A stretch of DNA of 64,000 bases from Rhodospirillaceae bacterium (GTDB taxonomy: Bacteria > Pseudomonadota > Alphaproteobacteria > CACIAM-22H2). Under the pieces are notes generated by a model. That model did not search any database, had not been told where the DNA came from, and saw nothing but the letters and a program-made list of their open reading frames with translations. The position numbers and the translations under genes were made by a program. Each line of letters begins with the position of its first letter. Within the stretch, counting starts at the first letter, position 1. The DNA lies in NCBI GenBank assembly GCA_022843945.1, contig JALHMR010000013.1, forward strand, positions 62,001 through 126,000. The letters run 5' to 3'. Positions 19,518-28,197 of the stretch are shown here, in pieces.

Positions 19518-21170
19518 TCAGCCCTTCGGTTCGACCGGCAGGCCGACGAAGCGCTGCTCGCCGCGGCGCTCGACCATGACCAGCACGCTCTTGCGGCCGG
19601 CGGCGCGGGCGTCGGTGACCTTCTTCACCAGCTGCGAGGGCGAGGTGACCTCTTCCTGGGCCACCTCGACGATCACGTCGCCGGGGCGCAGGTCGCGCTC
19701 CGAAGCCGTCGAGCCCTCGGTGACCTTGGTGATCAGCACGCCCTTGGTCTTCTCCGGGATCTCGTAGCGCTCGCGCAGCTCCGGGGTGATCTGGGTCAGC
19801 GCCATGCCCAGCGCGTCGACCGTCGCCGGGGCGCTCTGCTGGCGCCCCGGAGGTGCTGCGGGATTGTCGCGCGGCGCGGCGGCCAGCTGGTCGTCCTCCG
19901 GCAGCTCGCCCAATTTGACCTTGAGCGGCACTTCCTTGCGCTGGCGCCAGACCACGACGTCGACCGTCTTGTCGACCGAGGTCTCGGCCACCATGCGCGG
20001 CAGGCGGCGCATCTCGCCGACCTCGCGGCCATCGAAGCGGATGACGATGTCGCCGGGCTGGATCTTGGCGGCGTCGGCCGGGCCCTTCTCGGTGACCCGC
20101 GCCACCAGGGCGCCCTTGGGCTTGTCGAGGCCGAGGCTCTCGGCGATGTCGTCGGTCACCGTCTGGATGTTGACGCCGAGCCAGCCGCGGCGCGTCTTGC
20201 CGTACTGGCGCAGCTGGTCGATGACGTTCCTGGCCAGGGTCGAGGGCACGGCGAAGCCGATGCCCACCGAGCCGCCGGTCGGCGAGTAGATGGCGGTGTT
20301 GATGCCCACCACCTCGCCCTGCAGGTTGAACATCGGGCCGCCGGAGTTGCCGCGGTTGATCGAGGCGTCGGTCTGCAGGAAGTCATCGTAGGGACCGGCG
20401 TTGATGTCGCGGGCGCGGGCCGAGACGATGCCCACGGTGACCGAGCCGCCGAGGCCGAACGGGTTGCCGATGGCCACCACCCAGTCGCCGACGCGCGCCT
20501 TGTCGCTGTCGCCGAACTTGACCGCGGTCAGCGGCTTGGTCGGCTCGACCTTGAGCAGGGCGAGATCGGTCTTGGTGTCGCGGCCCAGGACCTTGGCGGT
20601 CAGCTGGGTGTTGTCGTGCAGCGTGACCTTGATCTCGTCGGCTTCGGCGATGACGTGGTTGTTGGTCACGATGAAGCCGGCGGCGTCGATGATGAAGCCC
20701 GAGCCCAGCGACTGGGCGCGGCGCGGGCTTGGCGTGTCCTGTCCGCCGCCGCGGCCCTGGCGGTCGAAGAATTCGCGGAAGAACTCCTCGAAGGGCGAGC
20801 CGGGCGGGAATTGCGGCATCTCCGGACCCTGGCCGGGGCCCTGGCCCTGCGGTCCGCGGCGGCCTTGCGGGCGCTCGCCCGGGGCGGCGGGGGGCTGGCC
20901 GGGGCGGCGCCCCTCGGCGGCGACCATCTGGGTGGTCGAGATATTGACCACCGCCGGCAGCAGGCGCTCGGCCAGGTCGGCAAAGGAGCCCGGGGCGTTG
21001 GCCAGGCGGCCGGCCCCACCGGAATTGCTGTTCTGGGCGGCGACCGGGGCGGGCGCGAAGACGGGGACGGCCAGGGCGCCGCCGGTCAGCACGGCGAGGG
21101 AGAGCGCCGCAACGCGGCCCCAGATCGTCGCCCGGCGGGTCGGCCGGCTGTCAGTCTTGTATCTGGTCAT
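19518..21170 (-). CDS. degP: Do-family periplasmic serine protease/chaperone
   Basis: A 550-residue HtrA-family protease. A signal segment is followed by a Gly/Pro/Gln-rich insert (about 85-150), then the trypsin-like domain with His172 (VTNNHVIA), Asp202 (KTDLALLK) and Ser276 (RGNSGGPM), and two PDZ domains (about 315-400 and 440-545, the first containing GWLGVNIQ). It degrades or refolds misfolded envelope proteins. ATG at 21170 follows GGGAG; an upstream in-frame start adds 29 residues and is unlikely. It is downstream of hflK-hflC on the same strand with a 159-base gap, a common alphaproteobacterial order. The low-complexity Gly/Pro/Gln insert before the protease is longer than in E. coli DegP. 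Confidence 0.95.
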   Translation of the reverse strand: MTRYKTDSRPTRRATIWGRVAALSLAVLTGGALAVPVFAPAPVAAQNSNSGGAGRLANAPGSFADLAERLLPAVVNISTTQMVAAEGRRPGQPPAAPGERPQGRRGPQGQGPGQGPEMPQFPPGSPFEEFFREFFDRQGRGGGQDTPSPRRAQSLGSGFIIDAAGFIVTNNHVIAEADEIKVTLHDNTQLTAKVLGRDTKTDLALLKVEPTKPLTAVKFGDSDKARVGDWVVAIGNPFGLGGSVTVGIVSARARDINAGPYDDFLQTDASINRGNSGGPMFNLQGEVVGINTAIYSPTGGSVGIGFAVPSTLARNVIDQLRQYGKTRRGWLGVNIQTVTDDIAESLGLDKPKGALVARVTEKGPADAAKIQPGDIVIRFDGREVGEMRRLPRMVAETSVDKTVDVVVWRQRKEVPLKVKLGELPEDDQLAAAPRDNPAAPPGRQQSAPATVDALGMALTQITPELRERYEIPEKTKGVLITKVTEGSTASERDLRPGDVIVEVAQEEVTSPSQLVKKVTDARAAGRKSVLVMVERRGEQRFVGLPVEPKG

Positions 21171-21329
21171 GGTCTCCCTCGGAAAAGCGCGAAGTTCGGG
21201 CGCCAGGGCGCAAAAAAGCCTAGCCGTGGATGTAATCCGGTCCCCCACCCGCTTCAAGCGCCGTGCCAGACCGGCACGCGAACGTGAAGCGGGTGGACGA
21301 ACGGGGTATCGAGCCTACCGCCGCGCCCC

Positions 21330-22247
21330 TTATTGCCGAGGACGGGCCGGCGCCGGTGCCGGGGTGTTCGAACCGGCGGGCGTGCCGCTCCGGTCGCGGA
21401 AGTAGCGGAAGAACTCGCTGTCGGGGGTCAGCACCATGGTCGCCGTGCCGTCTGCGAGCGACCTCTGGTAGGCCTGCAGCGAGCGGTAGAAGGCGTAGAA
21501 CTCCGCGTCGCGGTTGAAGGCATCGGCGAAGATCTTGGTCGCCTCGCCGTCGCCCTGGCCGCGCAGGATATTCGACTGCCGGTGGGCATCGGCCAGCACG
21601 ACGGTGCGGTCGCGCTCCGCCTCGGCGCGGATTCTCTGAGCCGTCTCAGCGCCTTCGGCGCGCTCCTGGCGGGCCTCGCGCTCGCGCTCGGTCTTCATCC
21701 GGTCGAAGATCGCCTGGCTGTTATCCGGGTGCAGGTCGGCGCGCATGATGCGCACGTCCTGCACCGTGACGCCGAACTGCTTGGCCTCGGTGACCACCAC
21801 GTCGGAGATCTGGCGCATGAGCTCCGCCCGGCGCGAGGTCAGCACCGCCGAGAAGGGCACCGAGCCCAGCACGTTGCGCAAGCTCGAGTTGACGATGGCG
21901 CCGAGACGCGCGCGCATGTTGGCCTCGTTGCCGGCGGCGCGGAAGAACTGCAGCGGGTCCTCGATCCGGTAGCGGGCGAAGGCGTCGACCACCAGGCGCT
22001 TCTGGTCGGCCATGATCACTTCCTGGGCGTCGGCGTCGAAATCGAGCAGACGCTTGTCGAAATAGACCACGTTCTGGATGAACGGCACCTTGGCGTTGAG
22101 GCCGGGCTCGCGGATGGTGCGCACGTGCTCGCCGAACTGCAGGACCAGCGCCTGCTGGGCCTGGTGCACGGTGAACAGCGAGCTCATGCCGACGACCACG
22201 ACGGCGGCGATGAGGACGGCCAGGGCCGTGAGAATCGTGCGGTTCAT
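21330..22247 (-). CDS. hflC: FtsH-modulating SPFH membrane protein HflC
   Basis: A 305-residue SPFH/band-7 protein. One N-terminal membrane helix (TILTALAVLIAAVVVVGMSS) is followed by the prohibitin-type domain (VHQAQQALVLQFGE to about 190), then a charged Glu/Arg/Ala coiled coil (KTEREREARQERAEGAE) and GEATKIFADAF. HflC and HflK form a large periplasm-facing complex around the FtsH protease and modulate its degradation of membrane proteins. Its ATG overlaps the hflK stop by 4 bases. The C-terminus is Pro/Ala-rich. Confidence 0.95.
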   Translation of the reverse strand: MNRTILTALAVLIAAVVVVGMSSLFTVHQAQQALVLQFGEHVRTIREPGLNAKVPFIQNVVYFDKRLLDFDADAQEVIMADQKRLVVDAFARYRIEDPLQFFRAAGNEANMRARLGAIVNSSLRNVLGSVPFSAVLTSRRAELMRQISDVVVTEAKQFGVTVQDVRIMRADLHPDNSQAIFDRMKTEREREARQERAEGAETAQRIRAEAERDRTVVLADAHRQSNILRGQGDGEATKIFADAFNRDAEFYAFYRSLQAYQRSLADGTATMVLTPDSEFFRYFRDRSGTPAGSNTPAPAPARPRQ

Positions 22248-23434
22248 GGGCGGGCTCCCTGGGCCGGCGCGGCCGGGTTCTGGCCCGGCGGAGTCGGCGC
22301 CGCCGGGGCGCGACGCTGCTGCTGCGGCTGTTGCTGCTGCAGCTCCTGGAGCGGCAGGTAGGGCAGCACGCCCTGGCCGCCCGAGGGCTGGTCGATGATG
22401 TACTTGGAATTACCGCGCAGGATCAGCTCCATGGTCTCCAGATAAAGCCGCTGCTTGGTGACGTCGGGTGCGAGGCGATAGGCGTCGAACACCGAGTTGA
22501 AGCGCGCCGCCTCGCCCTGGGCCTGGGCCGTCGCCTGCTGGCGATAGGCGTCGGCTTCCTGGATCAGGCGCTGCGCTTCACCACGCGCACGCGGCACGAT
22601 GTCGTTGCGATAGGCTTCCGCTTCGTTACGCGCGCGCTCGCGATCGGCCTTGGCGCGCTGAACATCACGAAACGCATCAATGACTTGCTGCGGCGGCTCG
22701 ACACCGCGCAGCTGCACCTGGGTGACCAGAACGCCCGAGCCGTATTGATCCAGAATCGCCTGGGTCAGGCGCTGGGTATCGGTCTCGATCCGCGTGCGGC
22801 CCTCGGCCAGCGCCATGTTGGCCGGCATCTGGCCGACCACTTCGCGCATCGCCGATTCGGCCGCCGCCTTCACCGTGGCCTCGGGCGAAACGATGTTGAA
22901 CAGGAAGAGGTTAGGGTCGGAGATCTTCCAGAACACGGTGTACTGGATGTCGATGATGTTCTCGTCGCCGGTCAGCATCAGGCCTTCCTCGGCCACGGTC
23001 CGGCTGCGCTGCCCGCGCGTGTCCGGTGTGGCGCGGAAGCCGATATCCAGCGTGTTGATGCGCGTGACCTTGGGCGTCACCACGGTGGCAATCGGCGCCG
23101 GCGGGCGCCAATGCAGGCCCGGCGTGGTCTGCGCGGCGACCTTGCCGAACCACAGCTCGATGCCCAGCTCGTCCGGCTGCACGCGGTAGAAACCTGAGGC
23201 GAGCCAAAGGGATATGGCCACGATGACGACCAGGCCGACGCCGCGCCCGGAGCCGAAGCCGCCGGGAATCATGCGTTTCACCTTGTCCTGGCCGCGGCGC
23301 AGCATCTCCTCGATATCCGGCGGCTTGCCGCCGAACCCGCCACCGCCGGGCGGACGACCCCAGGGGGACGGACCGCCGCCCCCGCCGCTGCCGCCACCAC
23401 CCCACGGACCGCCACCGCCCTGATTCCACGCCAT
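22244..23434 (-). CDS. hflK: FtsH-modulating SPFH membrane protein HflK
   Basis: A 396-residue SPFH protein. It has a Gly/Pro-rich cytoplasmic N-terminus (about 1-45), a membrane helix near residues 65-82 (VGLVVIVAISLWLASGFY), the band-7 domain (VQPDELGIELWFGK onward), a long Ala/Glu/Arg/Gln coiled coil, and a Gln/Pro-rich tail. It is the first gene of the hflK-hflC(-degP) cluster and the partner of HflC. A weak AGAGG lies about 15 bases before the ATG, so initiation may be modest. It diverges from the mrp gene. Confidence 0.95.
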   Translation of the reverse strand: MAWNQGGGGPWGGGGSGGGGGPSPWGRPPGGGGFGGKPPDIEEMLRRGQDKVKRMIPGGFGSGRGVGLVVIVAISLWLASGFYRVQPDELGIELWFGKVAAQTTPGLHWRPPAPIATVVTPKVTRINTLDIGFRATPDTRGQRSRTVAEEGLMLTGDENIIDIQYTVFWKISDPNLFLFNIVSPEATVKAAAESAMREVVGQMPANMALAEGRTRIETDTQRLTQAILDQYGSGVLVTQVQLRGVEPPQQVIDAFRDVQRAKADRERARNEAEAYRNDIVPRARGEAQRLIQEADAYRQQATAQAQGEAARFNSVFDAYRLAPDVTKQRLYLETMELILRGNSKYIIDQPSGGQGVLPYLPLQELQQQQPQQQRRAPAAPTPPGQNPAAPAQGARP

Positions 23435-23607
23435 CTTTTTCTATCGACCTCTATCTTGCCGGGAAGTTTTCCGGGGAATGACTTTATGTGAACCGGGGCT
23501 TATATCAGAGCCCGCCCGGCGAGGCGACTAACAAGGGGGTAATGTAGCATCCCCCGACCGCTCCGGACGTATGAGCTAAGCCCCACAGTTTCAAGGATAT
23601 ATCGACC

Positions 23608-24885
23608 GTGCCCGCCCCCGTCTCCGAAGCCCAGGTGAACGCCGCGCTCGCCCGCGTCCACGACCCCGACCGCCGCCAGGACATCGTCACCTTGAAGATG
23701 GTCCAAGGGCTGGCGATCAAAGACGGGCACGTGGCCTTCGCCATCGAGGTCGACCCGCGCCGCGGGCCGCATTTCGAGCCCGTGCGCCTGGCCGCCGAAA
23801 AAGCGGTCGACGCAATTCCGGGCGTGCTGAGCGTGACCGCGGTGCTGACCTCCGAGAAGGCGCCCGGTGGGAGTGCTTCACCGCCGAGACCTGCAGGCGC
23901 AGGCCGAACACATTCGCATGATCATTCGCATGGGCATGCCGAACACTCGCACGCCGAACACGCCCACGGACACGCCCACACCAACAAACCCGCCGAGAAG
24001 GGCGAGCTGGGCCGCACACCGCCGCGTAACCCGGCCGCCGGCCCCGCGGGGCACCCGACCGGCCCGGGCGGCAAGATGCTGGTCCCCGGCGTGCGCTCGA
24101 TCGTCGTCGTCGCCTCGGGCAAAGGCGGGGTCGGCAAGTCGACCACCGCGGTCAACCTGGCCATGGGCCTCGCCGCCAAGAAACTGAAGGTCGGGATCAT
24201 GGATGCCGACATCTATGGCCCGAGCCAGCCGCGCATGATGGGCATCAGCGGAAGGCCGCATTCCAAGGACGGCAAGACCCTCGACCCGATGGAGAATTAC
24301 GGCGTCAAGGTGATGTCGATGGGCTTCCTGGTGCCCGAGGACACGCCGATGATCTGGCGCGGGCCGATGGTCATGGGGGCACTCGAACAGATGCTGCGCG
24401 ACGTGGCCTGGGGCGAGCTCGACTGCCTGGTCATCGACCTGCCGCCGGGCACCGGCGACGCGCAGCTCACCATCAGCCAGCGCGTGCCCGTCACCGGCGC
24501 GGTCATCGTCTCGACGCCGCAGGACATCGCCCTGCTCGACGCGCGCAAGGGCCTCAACATGTTCCGCAAGGTCGACGTGCCGGTCTTCGGCATCATCGAG
24601 AACATGAGCTATCACGTGTGCAGCAAGTGCAACCATGTGGAGCACATCTTCAGCCACGGCGGGGCGCGCAAGGAGGCCGAGCGGCTGGGCACCGAGTTCC
24701 TCGGCGAGCTGCCGCTGCACATCTCCATCCGCGAGACCTCGGACGGCGGCACGCCGATCGTCGTCAGCCAGCCCGACAGCGAGCACGCCAAGGCCTACCA
24801 GCGCATCGCCGACCGGGTGTGGGAGAAGGTGGAAGCGAGCCTGGGTGCCGGCGGGCGGCAGGCGCCGAAGATTGTGGTGAGCTGA
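23608..24885 (+). CDS. Mrp/NBP35-family Fe-S cluster carrier ATPase with histidine-rich linker
   Basis: A 425-residue ParA-like ATPase. The N-terminal DUF59/MIP18 domain spans about 1-85. The linker contains a run (102-124) with eleven His in 23 residues. The ATPase domain has the deviant Walker A SGKGGVGKST, then DADIYGPSQPRMMG, a Walker B region in CLVIDLPPGTGD, and CxxC in HVCSKCNHVEHIF, which in dimers holds a bridging Fe-S cluster. Such proteins (ApbC, Mrp) assemble or transfer Fe-S clusters. The start is GTG at 23608 after AAGGA. The His-rich run is unusual for the family and could bind Ni, Zn, Co or Fe. Confidence 0.93.
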   Translation: MPAPVSEAQVNAALARVHDPDRRQDIVTLKMVQGLAIKDGHVAFAIEVDPRRGPHFEPVRLAAEKAVDAIPGVLSVTAVLTSEKAPGGSASPPRPAGAGRTHSHDHSHGHAEHSHAEHAHGHAHTNKPAEKGELGRTPPRNPAAGPAGHPTGPGGKMLVPGVRSIVVVASGKGGVGKSTTAVNLAMGLAAKKLKVGIMDADIYGPSQPRMMGISGRPHSKDGKTLDPMENYGVKVMSMGFLVPEDTPMIWRGPMVMGALEQMLRDVAWGELDCLVIDLPPGTGDAQLTISQRVPVTGAVIVSTPQDIALLDARKGLNMFRKVDVPVFGIIENMSYHVCSKCNHVEHIFSHGGARKEAERLGTEFLGELPLHISIRETSDGGTPIVVSQPDSEHAKAYQRIADRVWEKVEASLGAGGRQAPKIVVS

Positions 24886-24999
24886 ACGCGCCAGCGTTCA
24901 GCGACGAGCCGGCAGCGCAATCGTCCGCGATTGCGCGAGAGGCGGTCTTTTGTGGCATAATCGAGGGCACGGCGCCCTTTGATACGCTCAGGAGCCTGC

Positions 25000-25230
25000 A
25001 TGCGCCAGCTCGACCGCATCACGATGGACCCCCAGGTCATGGGTGGAAAGCCATGTCTGCGCGGCATGCGCGTGACCGTGGGCACGTTGGTCAGCCTCAT
25101 CGCTGCCGGTCGCACGACCGAAGAGATTCTTGCGCTTTATCCCTATCTGGAGAGCGAGGACATCCGCCAAGCATTGTCATACGCGGCTTGGCGCGCCGAG
25201 GAGATCGAGGTTCCCCTCGCCTCGCGCTGA
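25000..25230 (+). CDS. DUF433 antitoxin-like protein
   Basis: A 76-residue protein starting MRQLDRITMDPQVMGGKPCLRG, the hallmark of DUF433 (PF04255), a small winged-helix-like family. Members usually pair with a DUF5615 PIN-like toxin encoded directly downstream. ATG at 25000 has AGGAG 6 bases upstream. The expected toxin gene follows after 12 bases but is cut to 21 codons, so this is an orphan antitoxin that may still bind DNA or RNA. Confidence 0.8.
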   Translation: MRQLDRITMDPQVMGGKPCLRGMRVTVGTLVSLIAAGRTTEEILALYPYLESEDIRQALSYAAWRAEEIEVPLASR

Positions 25231-25242
25231 CCGAACGGCGCG

Positions 25243-25308
25243 ATGAAGCTGCTGGTCGACATGAACCTCTCGCCGGCTTGGTGCGATGTCCCGATTGGCC
25301 AGAGTTGA
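25243..25308 (+). pseudogene. truncated DUF5615 PIN-like toxin
   Basis: The frame reads MKLLVDMNLSPAW, the conserved start of DUF5615 proteins with the first PIN-type Asp, then CDVPIGQS and a stop. The normal protein is about 110-120 residues; nearly all of the nuclease domain is gone. It lies in the expected place after the DUF433 gene. Confidence 0.7.
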
Positions 25309-25317
25309 GGACAAACG

Positions 25318-25506
25318 ATGCCGAAGAAACTTAAAGCGCTCCCCAAGTTCCGCACCGAAGCCGCCGAGCGGCGCTTCTGGGAAAAGCACGATTCGATCGG
25401 CTATGTTGACTGGGACAAGGCGGAGCGGGCGCGCTTACCGAACCTGAAGCCCACCCTGCACGACGCGCGCAAAGGCCACAAGGCGCCGCGAATAGTTGTC
25501 CAATAG
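25318..25506 (+). pseudogene. truncated CopG-type antitoxin (BrnA-like)
   Basis: The 62-residue frame starts MPKKLKALPKFRTEAAERRFWEKHDSI and continues YVDWDKAERARLPNLKPT, matching the N-terminal half of the CopG antitoxin family of type II systems. It then departs (LHDARKGHKAPRIVVQ) where the ribbon-helix-helix segment should begin. It has lost DNA binding and has no adjacent toxin. The frame is intact, so a short product could still be made. Confidence 0.65.
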
Positions 25507-25533
25507 GGGACAACCTATTCGCAGGAGGCTCTT

Positions 25534-25827
25534 ATGCTGCCGTCACGTGTGGCGAGATTTCATCGTCCGCCGACTCATCCCGGTGAATTGATCCGCGATC
25601 TTCTGGAAGATCTCGGCTGGGCTTTGCCCCGGGTGGCACGGCGCTTGAAGATGACGCCGGGGGAACTCAACGCCGTGCTGAACGCAGAAACGGCTATGAC
25701 TAACAAGACAGCCCGCGCTTTCGCGCAGCTTCTGGGCGGCGGCCATCAGCTGTTCCTGCGCATGCAGGAGGCCCGCGACTTGTGGCATGCGCAGTATCCG
25801 CGACGAGCCTCGAAAGCCGCTCGCTAA
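25534..25827 (+). CDS. HigA-like XRE-family antitoxin, solitary
   Basis: A 97-residue protein with the HigA/VapI pattern: HPGELIRDLLEDLGWALPRVARRLKMTPGELNAVLN is the helix-turn-helix and the end LFLRMQEARDLWHAQ is the family's conserved C-terminal helix. HigA represses its own operon and neutralises the HigB mRNA interferase. The higB gene, normally just upstream, is absent; the preceding frame is the CopG remnant. It overlaps the end of the convergent thermonuclease gene by 4 bases. Confidence 0.82.
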   Translation: MLPSRVARFHRPPTHPGELIRDLLEDLGWALPRVARRLKMTPGELNAVLNAETAMTNKTARAFAQLLGGGHQLFLRMQEARDLWHAQYPRRASKAAR

Positions 25828-26318
25828 CACCACCCACGGCGCTGCCCGCCGCTATAAGGCCGCGCCAGTCCTTCACGCAACAACGTCGATCCGATATCGA
25901 AACCGCCGACCCTGATATCGGCGAGGATGCGGCCGTAGCGATCGTGCTCGCCTGACGGATAAAGGGACCGCGCACCGCTATTCAGCAGTTCCTGAGTCCG
26001 CCTCTTCGCGCGCAGGGCCAGCTCATGTTCACGCTCGCAACGACTACTCAGTTCCGGCGTATCGATGCCGAGCAGCCGGATGCGGCCGCGGCCGGGCACA
26101 TCCACCGTATCCCCGTCGATGGCCACCCAGCGCACACCGGGAATCCACTGCGCGAAGTCGCTCTCCGCCGCGCGGAACAGGATGTCGGTTCCCAGACCGT
26201 GGGCGACATTGAGCACCGGCCAACGCTGCGCCAGCTCGCCATAACTGAGCCACAAGGCCACCGCCATGAGCAGAGAGATCGGAGCTAGCGGGACGCCACG
26301 CGCAGGCTTCCGATGCAT
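25824..26318 (-). CDS. membrane-anchored thermonuclease (SNase-like) protein
   Basis: A 164-residue protein with an N-terminal hydrophobic helix (APISLLMAVALWLSYG) and a staphylococcal-nuclease-like domain. VAIDGDTVDV is the calcium-binding strand, RIRLLGIDTPEL holds a catalytic Arg and Glu/Asp, and DRYGRILADI holds the second Arg. It would cut DNA or RNA outside the cytoplasmic membrane. The Asp/Arg/Glu pattern is complete. Its place between an antitoxin remnant and a restriction system fits an accessory island. Confidence 0.82.
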   Translation of the reverse strand: MHRKPARGVPLAPISLLMAVALWLSYGELAQRWPVLNVAHGLGTDILFRAAESDFAQWIPGVRWVAIDGDTVDVPGRGRIRLLGIDTPELSSRCEREHELALRAKRRTQELLNSGARSLYPSGEHDRYGRILADIRVGGFDIGSTLLREGLARPYSGGQRRGWC

Positions 26319-26414
26319 AAGCTGCCTCCTCGCCGGTTCGCAACCCGGCGAGGATGGCAGCAGAGATCATTTCAGAATGTGCGGGGACGCACGTTAGCTA
26401 GCCCGCAGGACCGC

Positions 26415-26867
26415 CTAAAGCTTGGGAGGAAAGCTCGCGTTCCACGCACTAATCCGGTCGGTCCCAGGTCGCCCGACCCCGGGAACTTTGCTGCCAAATC
26501 CGCTCTCATTCCATTCCGGCTTGTAGTGGACCATCAGCGCAAACTCCGCGGCGAATACCCACCACTCGCTTTCGAAAGTGAGATAGCGGCATTTCATATC
26601 CGCAATTGAGATGTTCTGGCGACCACTGATTTTGCCCACATGCTCGTTCAAGCGCGTCCGCAAGGTCCGAGTGCTTTTTGTCATGCCCTTGGACGCCTTG
26701 CCGATGTAGACCAACTTCCCTTTGAAGTAGAGGGCGTAGATCCCACTTTCCTGAGGGCCCACACTCTTGTCCAACGGCAAGAGAGGGCTCGCCTCCAATT
26801 TCTGAACGACCTGCTCACGAATCCCGCGGTCCAGGTCAAAATCGAAATGATGTTCGTTGGCAGCCAC
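26415..26867 (-). CDS. Eco29kI-family GIY-YIG restriction endonuclease
   Basis: A 150-residue GIY-YIG nuclease. GIYALYFKG and VYIGKA give the two core tyrosines, TLRTRLNEH gives the catalytic Arg and His, and AEFALMVHYKPEWNESGFG gives the metal-binding Glu and the conserved WN/GFG segment. The tail KVPGVGRPG and SAWN matches Eco29kI-like type II enzymes (Eco29kI cuts CCGCGG). The start is GTG at 26867 with GGGGGAG two bases upstream. It lies 82 bases after the C5-methyltransferase on the same strand, completing a restriction-modification pair. It is shorter than Eco29kI (about 214 residues), mostly in the N-terminal and C-terminal parts. Site specificity is not known. Confidence 0.85.
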   Translation of the reverse strand: MAANEHHFDFDLDRGIREQVVQKLEASPLLPLDKSVGPQESGIYALYFKGKLVYIGKASKGMTKSTRTLRTRLNEHVGKISGRQNISIADMKCRYLTFESEWWVFAAEFALMVHYKPEWNESGFGSKVPGVGRPGTDRISAWNASFPPKL

Positions 26868-26949
26868 GGCTCCCCCTCACGCCGCCAATATGGCATGCCA
26901 TGCTATTGGCTACCAAATGGCCAGGGTCGCGCGGCGGGATTGTAGTGAG

Positions 26950-28197
26950 TTAGGCCGCCCGGCGAGGCCCCACGGAAGCACGCCTACTACCCTGAATTGC
27001 ATCCGCCAGGGTAGTGGCGATCGCGCGAGCCATGGGCACAGGCACGGCGTTCCCTAGCTGCCGCATCGTCTCGGTCCATGAACCAGGAAACACAAAATTA
27101 TCCGGGAAGCCCTGAAGGCGCGCGGATTCACGGACCGTGAAATACCTGACACCGCCATCGGGCAGCACGACCATATTCTCGCCGCCCGGCACTCCATGAT
27201 CCCCAGCCTTAAGGGCCTTCGCCGGCTCATCCATGGGACTACCGGTATGTCCCGCGTAGGAGCGCGCACCAGGTTGGAATCTATGGTTCGCTATCTTATG
27301 CGCTTCCGAGCTTCGTGGATCTGGAAGGCTACCGATTGCGTCCCGCACTGTTACCCAAGGATCGGCGGCCGGCGCGATGAAAGAGCGATCCATCAATTCA
27401 GCCAGGCGGCGCGCGGACGCATCAGGGAGCGGGCGTAGAGCTGGCGGGACACGGTGACGACGCCAATAGTCGCGCGTCACAAACTGATTCCAAACGAGCG
27501 CCTCATACGAATGACTCTCTGCAGGAAACTCCCAATTCGTCGCCACATCCGAACGAATGCCAATCACTATGACTCGATGGCGTTTTTGAGCCGCGCCGTA
27601 GTTAGCAGCGTTAATCTTATACACTTGCACTTTATAAAATGGACCGTCGCCGTCTTCAGCTTGCAATTGCGACAATCGGCTCAGATGGCTCTGCCAATCC
27701 TCGCTCGGTCGAGCCGCCATGTTCGGGCGGCTCAAACGCTCTACGATATATTTCAGGTAGCTAGAGAACGCCTCGCGCGCCAAGCCACGCACGTTTTCAA
27801 ACATGAACGCTCGCGGCTGTAATTCACGAACCGCGCGAATAGCTTGAGGCCACATATCGCGCGTGTCGGTATGCCCACCGTGCTTGCCGCCAATGGAGAA
27901 TGGCTGGCACGGCGGGCCACCGGCGACCAAATCAACCTCGCCATAGCCGTGGAAAGTAATGTCACGCACGTCAGCATGTTTAATCGGCCAACCTCGCGCC
28001 GGACCGCCGGCATCAGAATTAGCCTTGATTGTTTCGTAGGCGTGATCGTCCCACTCAACCATCAACTTGGGCTCAAACCCGGCCTGCTGCAGCCCCAGCG
28101 CGAGGCCGCCCGCCCCCGTGAACAGCTCTATCGACTTCAATTGTCCAGAAAGGCTTGCATCCGCGTCATAAGGCGCTTGGTGTTCTTGATCTGACAT
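26950..28197 (-). CDS. DNA (cytosine-5) methyltransferase
   Basis: A 415-residue C5-MTase with ordered motifs: I (ELFTGAGGLALGL), IV with the catalytic Cys (GGPPCQPFS), VI (ENVRG), VIII (QKRHRVIVIG), a target-recognition region (about 240-340), IX (RLQGFPDNFVF) and X (QLGNAVPVPMARAIA). It methylates the site cut by the adjacent endonuclease. The start I chose (ATG 28197, MSDQEHQAPY) lies inside the vsr gene, giving a 61-base overlap; a longer frame to 28650 would run over vsr entirely and lacks MTase features. The gene is visibly less GC-rich than the flanks, in line with horizontal acquisition. Confidence 0.92.
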   Translation of the reverse strand: MSDQEHQAPYDADASLSGQLKSIELFTGAGGLALGLQQAGFEPKLMVEWDDHAYETIKANSDAGGPARGWPIKHADVRDITFHGYGEVDLVAGGPPCQPFSIGGKHGGHTDTRDMWPQAIRAVRELQPRAFMFENVRGLAREAFSSYLKYIVERLSRPNMAARPSEDWQSHLSRLSQLQAEDGDGPFYKVQVYKINAANYGAAQKRHRVIVIGIRSDVATNWEFPAESHSYEALVWNQFVTRDYWRRHRVPPALRPLPDASARRLAELMDRSFIAPAADPWVTVRDAIGSLPDPRSSEAHKIANHRFQPGARSYAGHTGSPMDEPAKALKAGDHGVPGGENMVVLPDGGVRYFTVRESARLQGFPDNFVFPGSWTETMRQLGNAVPVPMARAIATTLADAIQGSRRASVGPRRAA

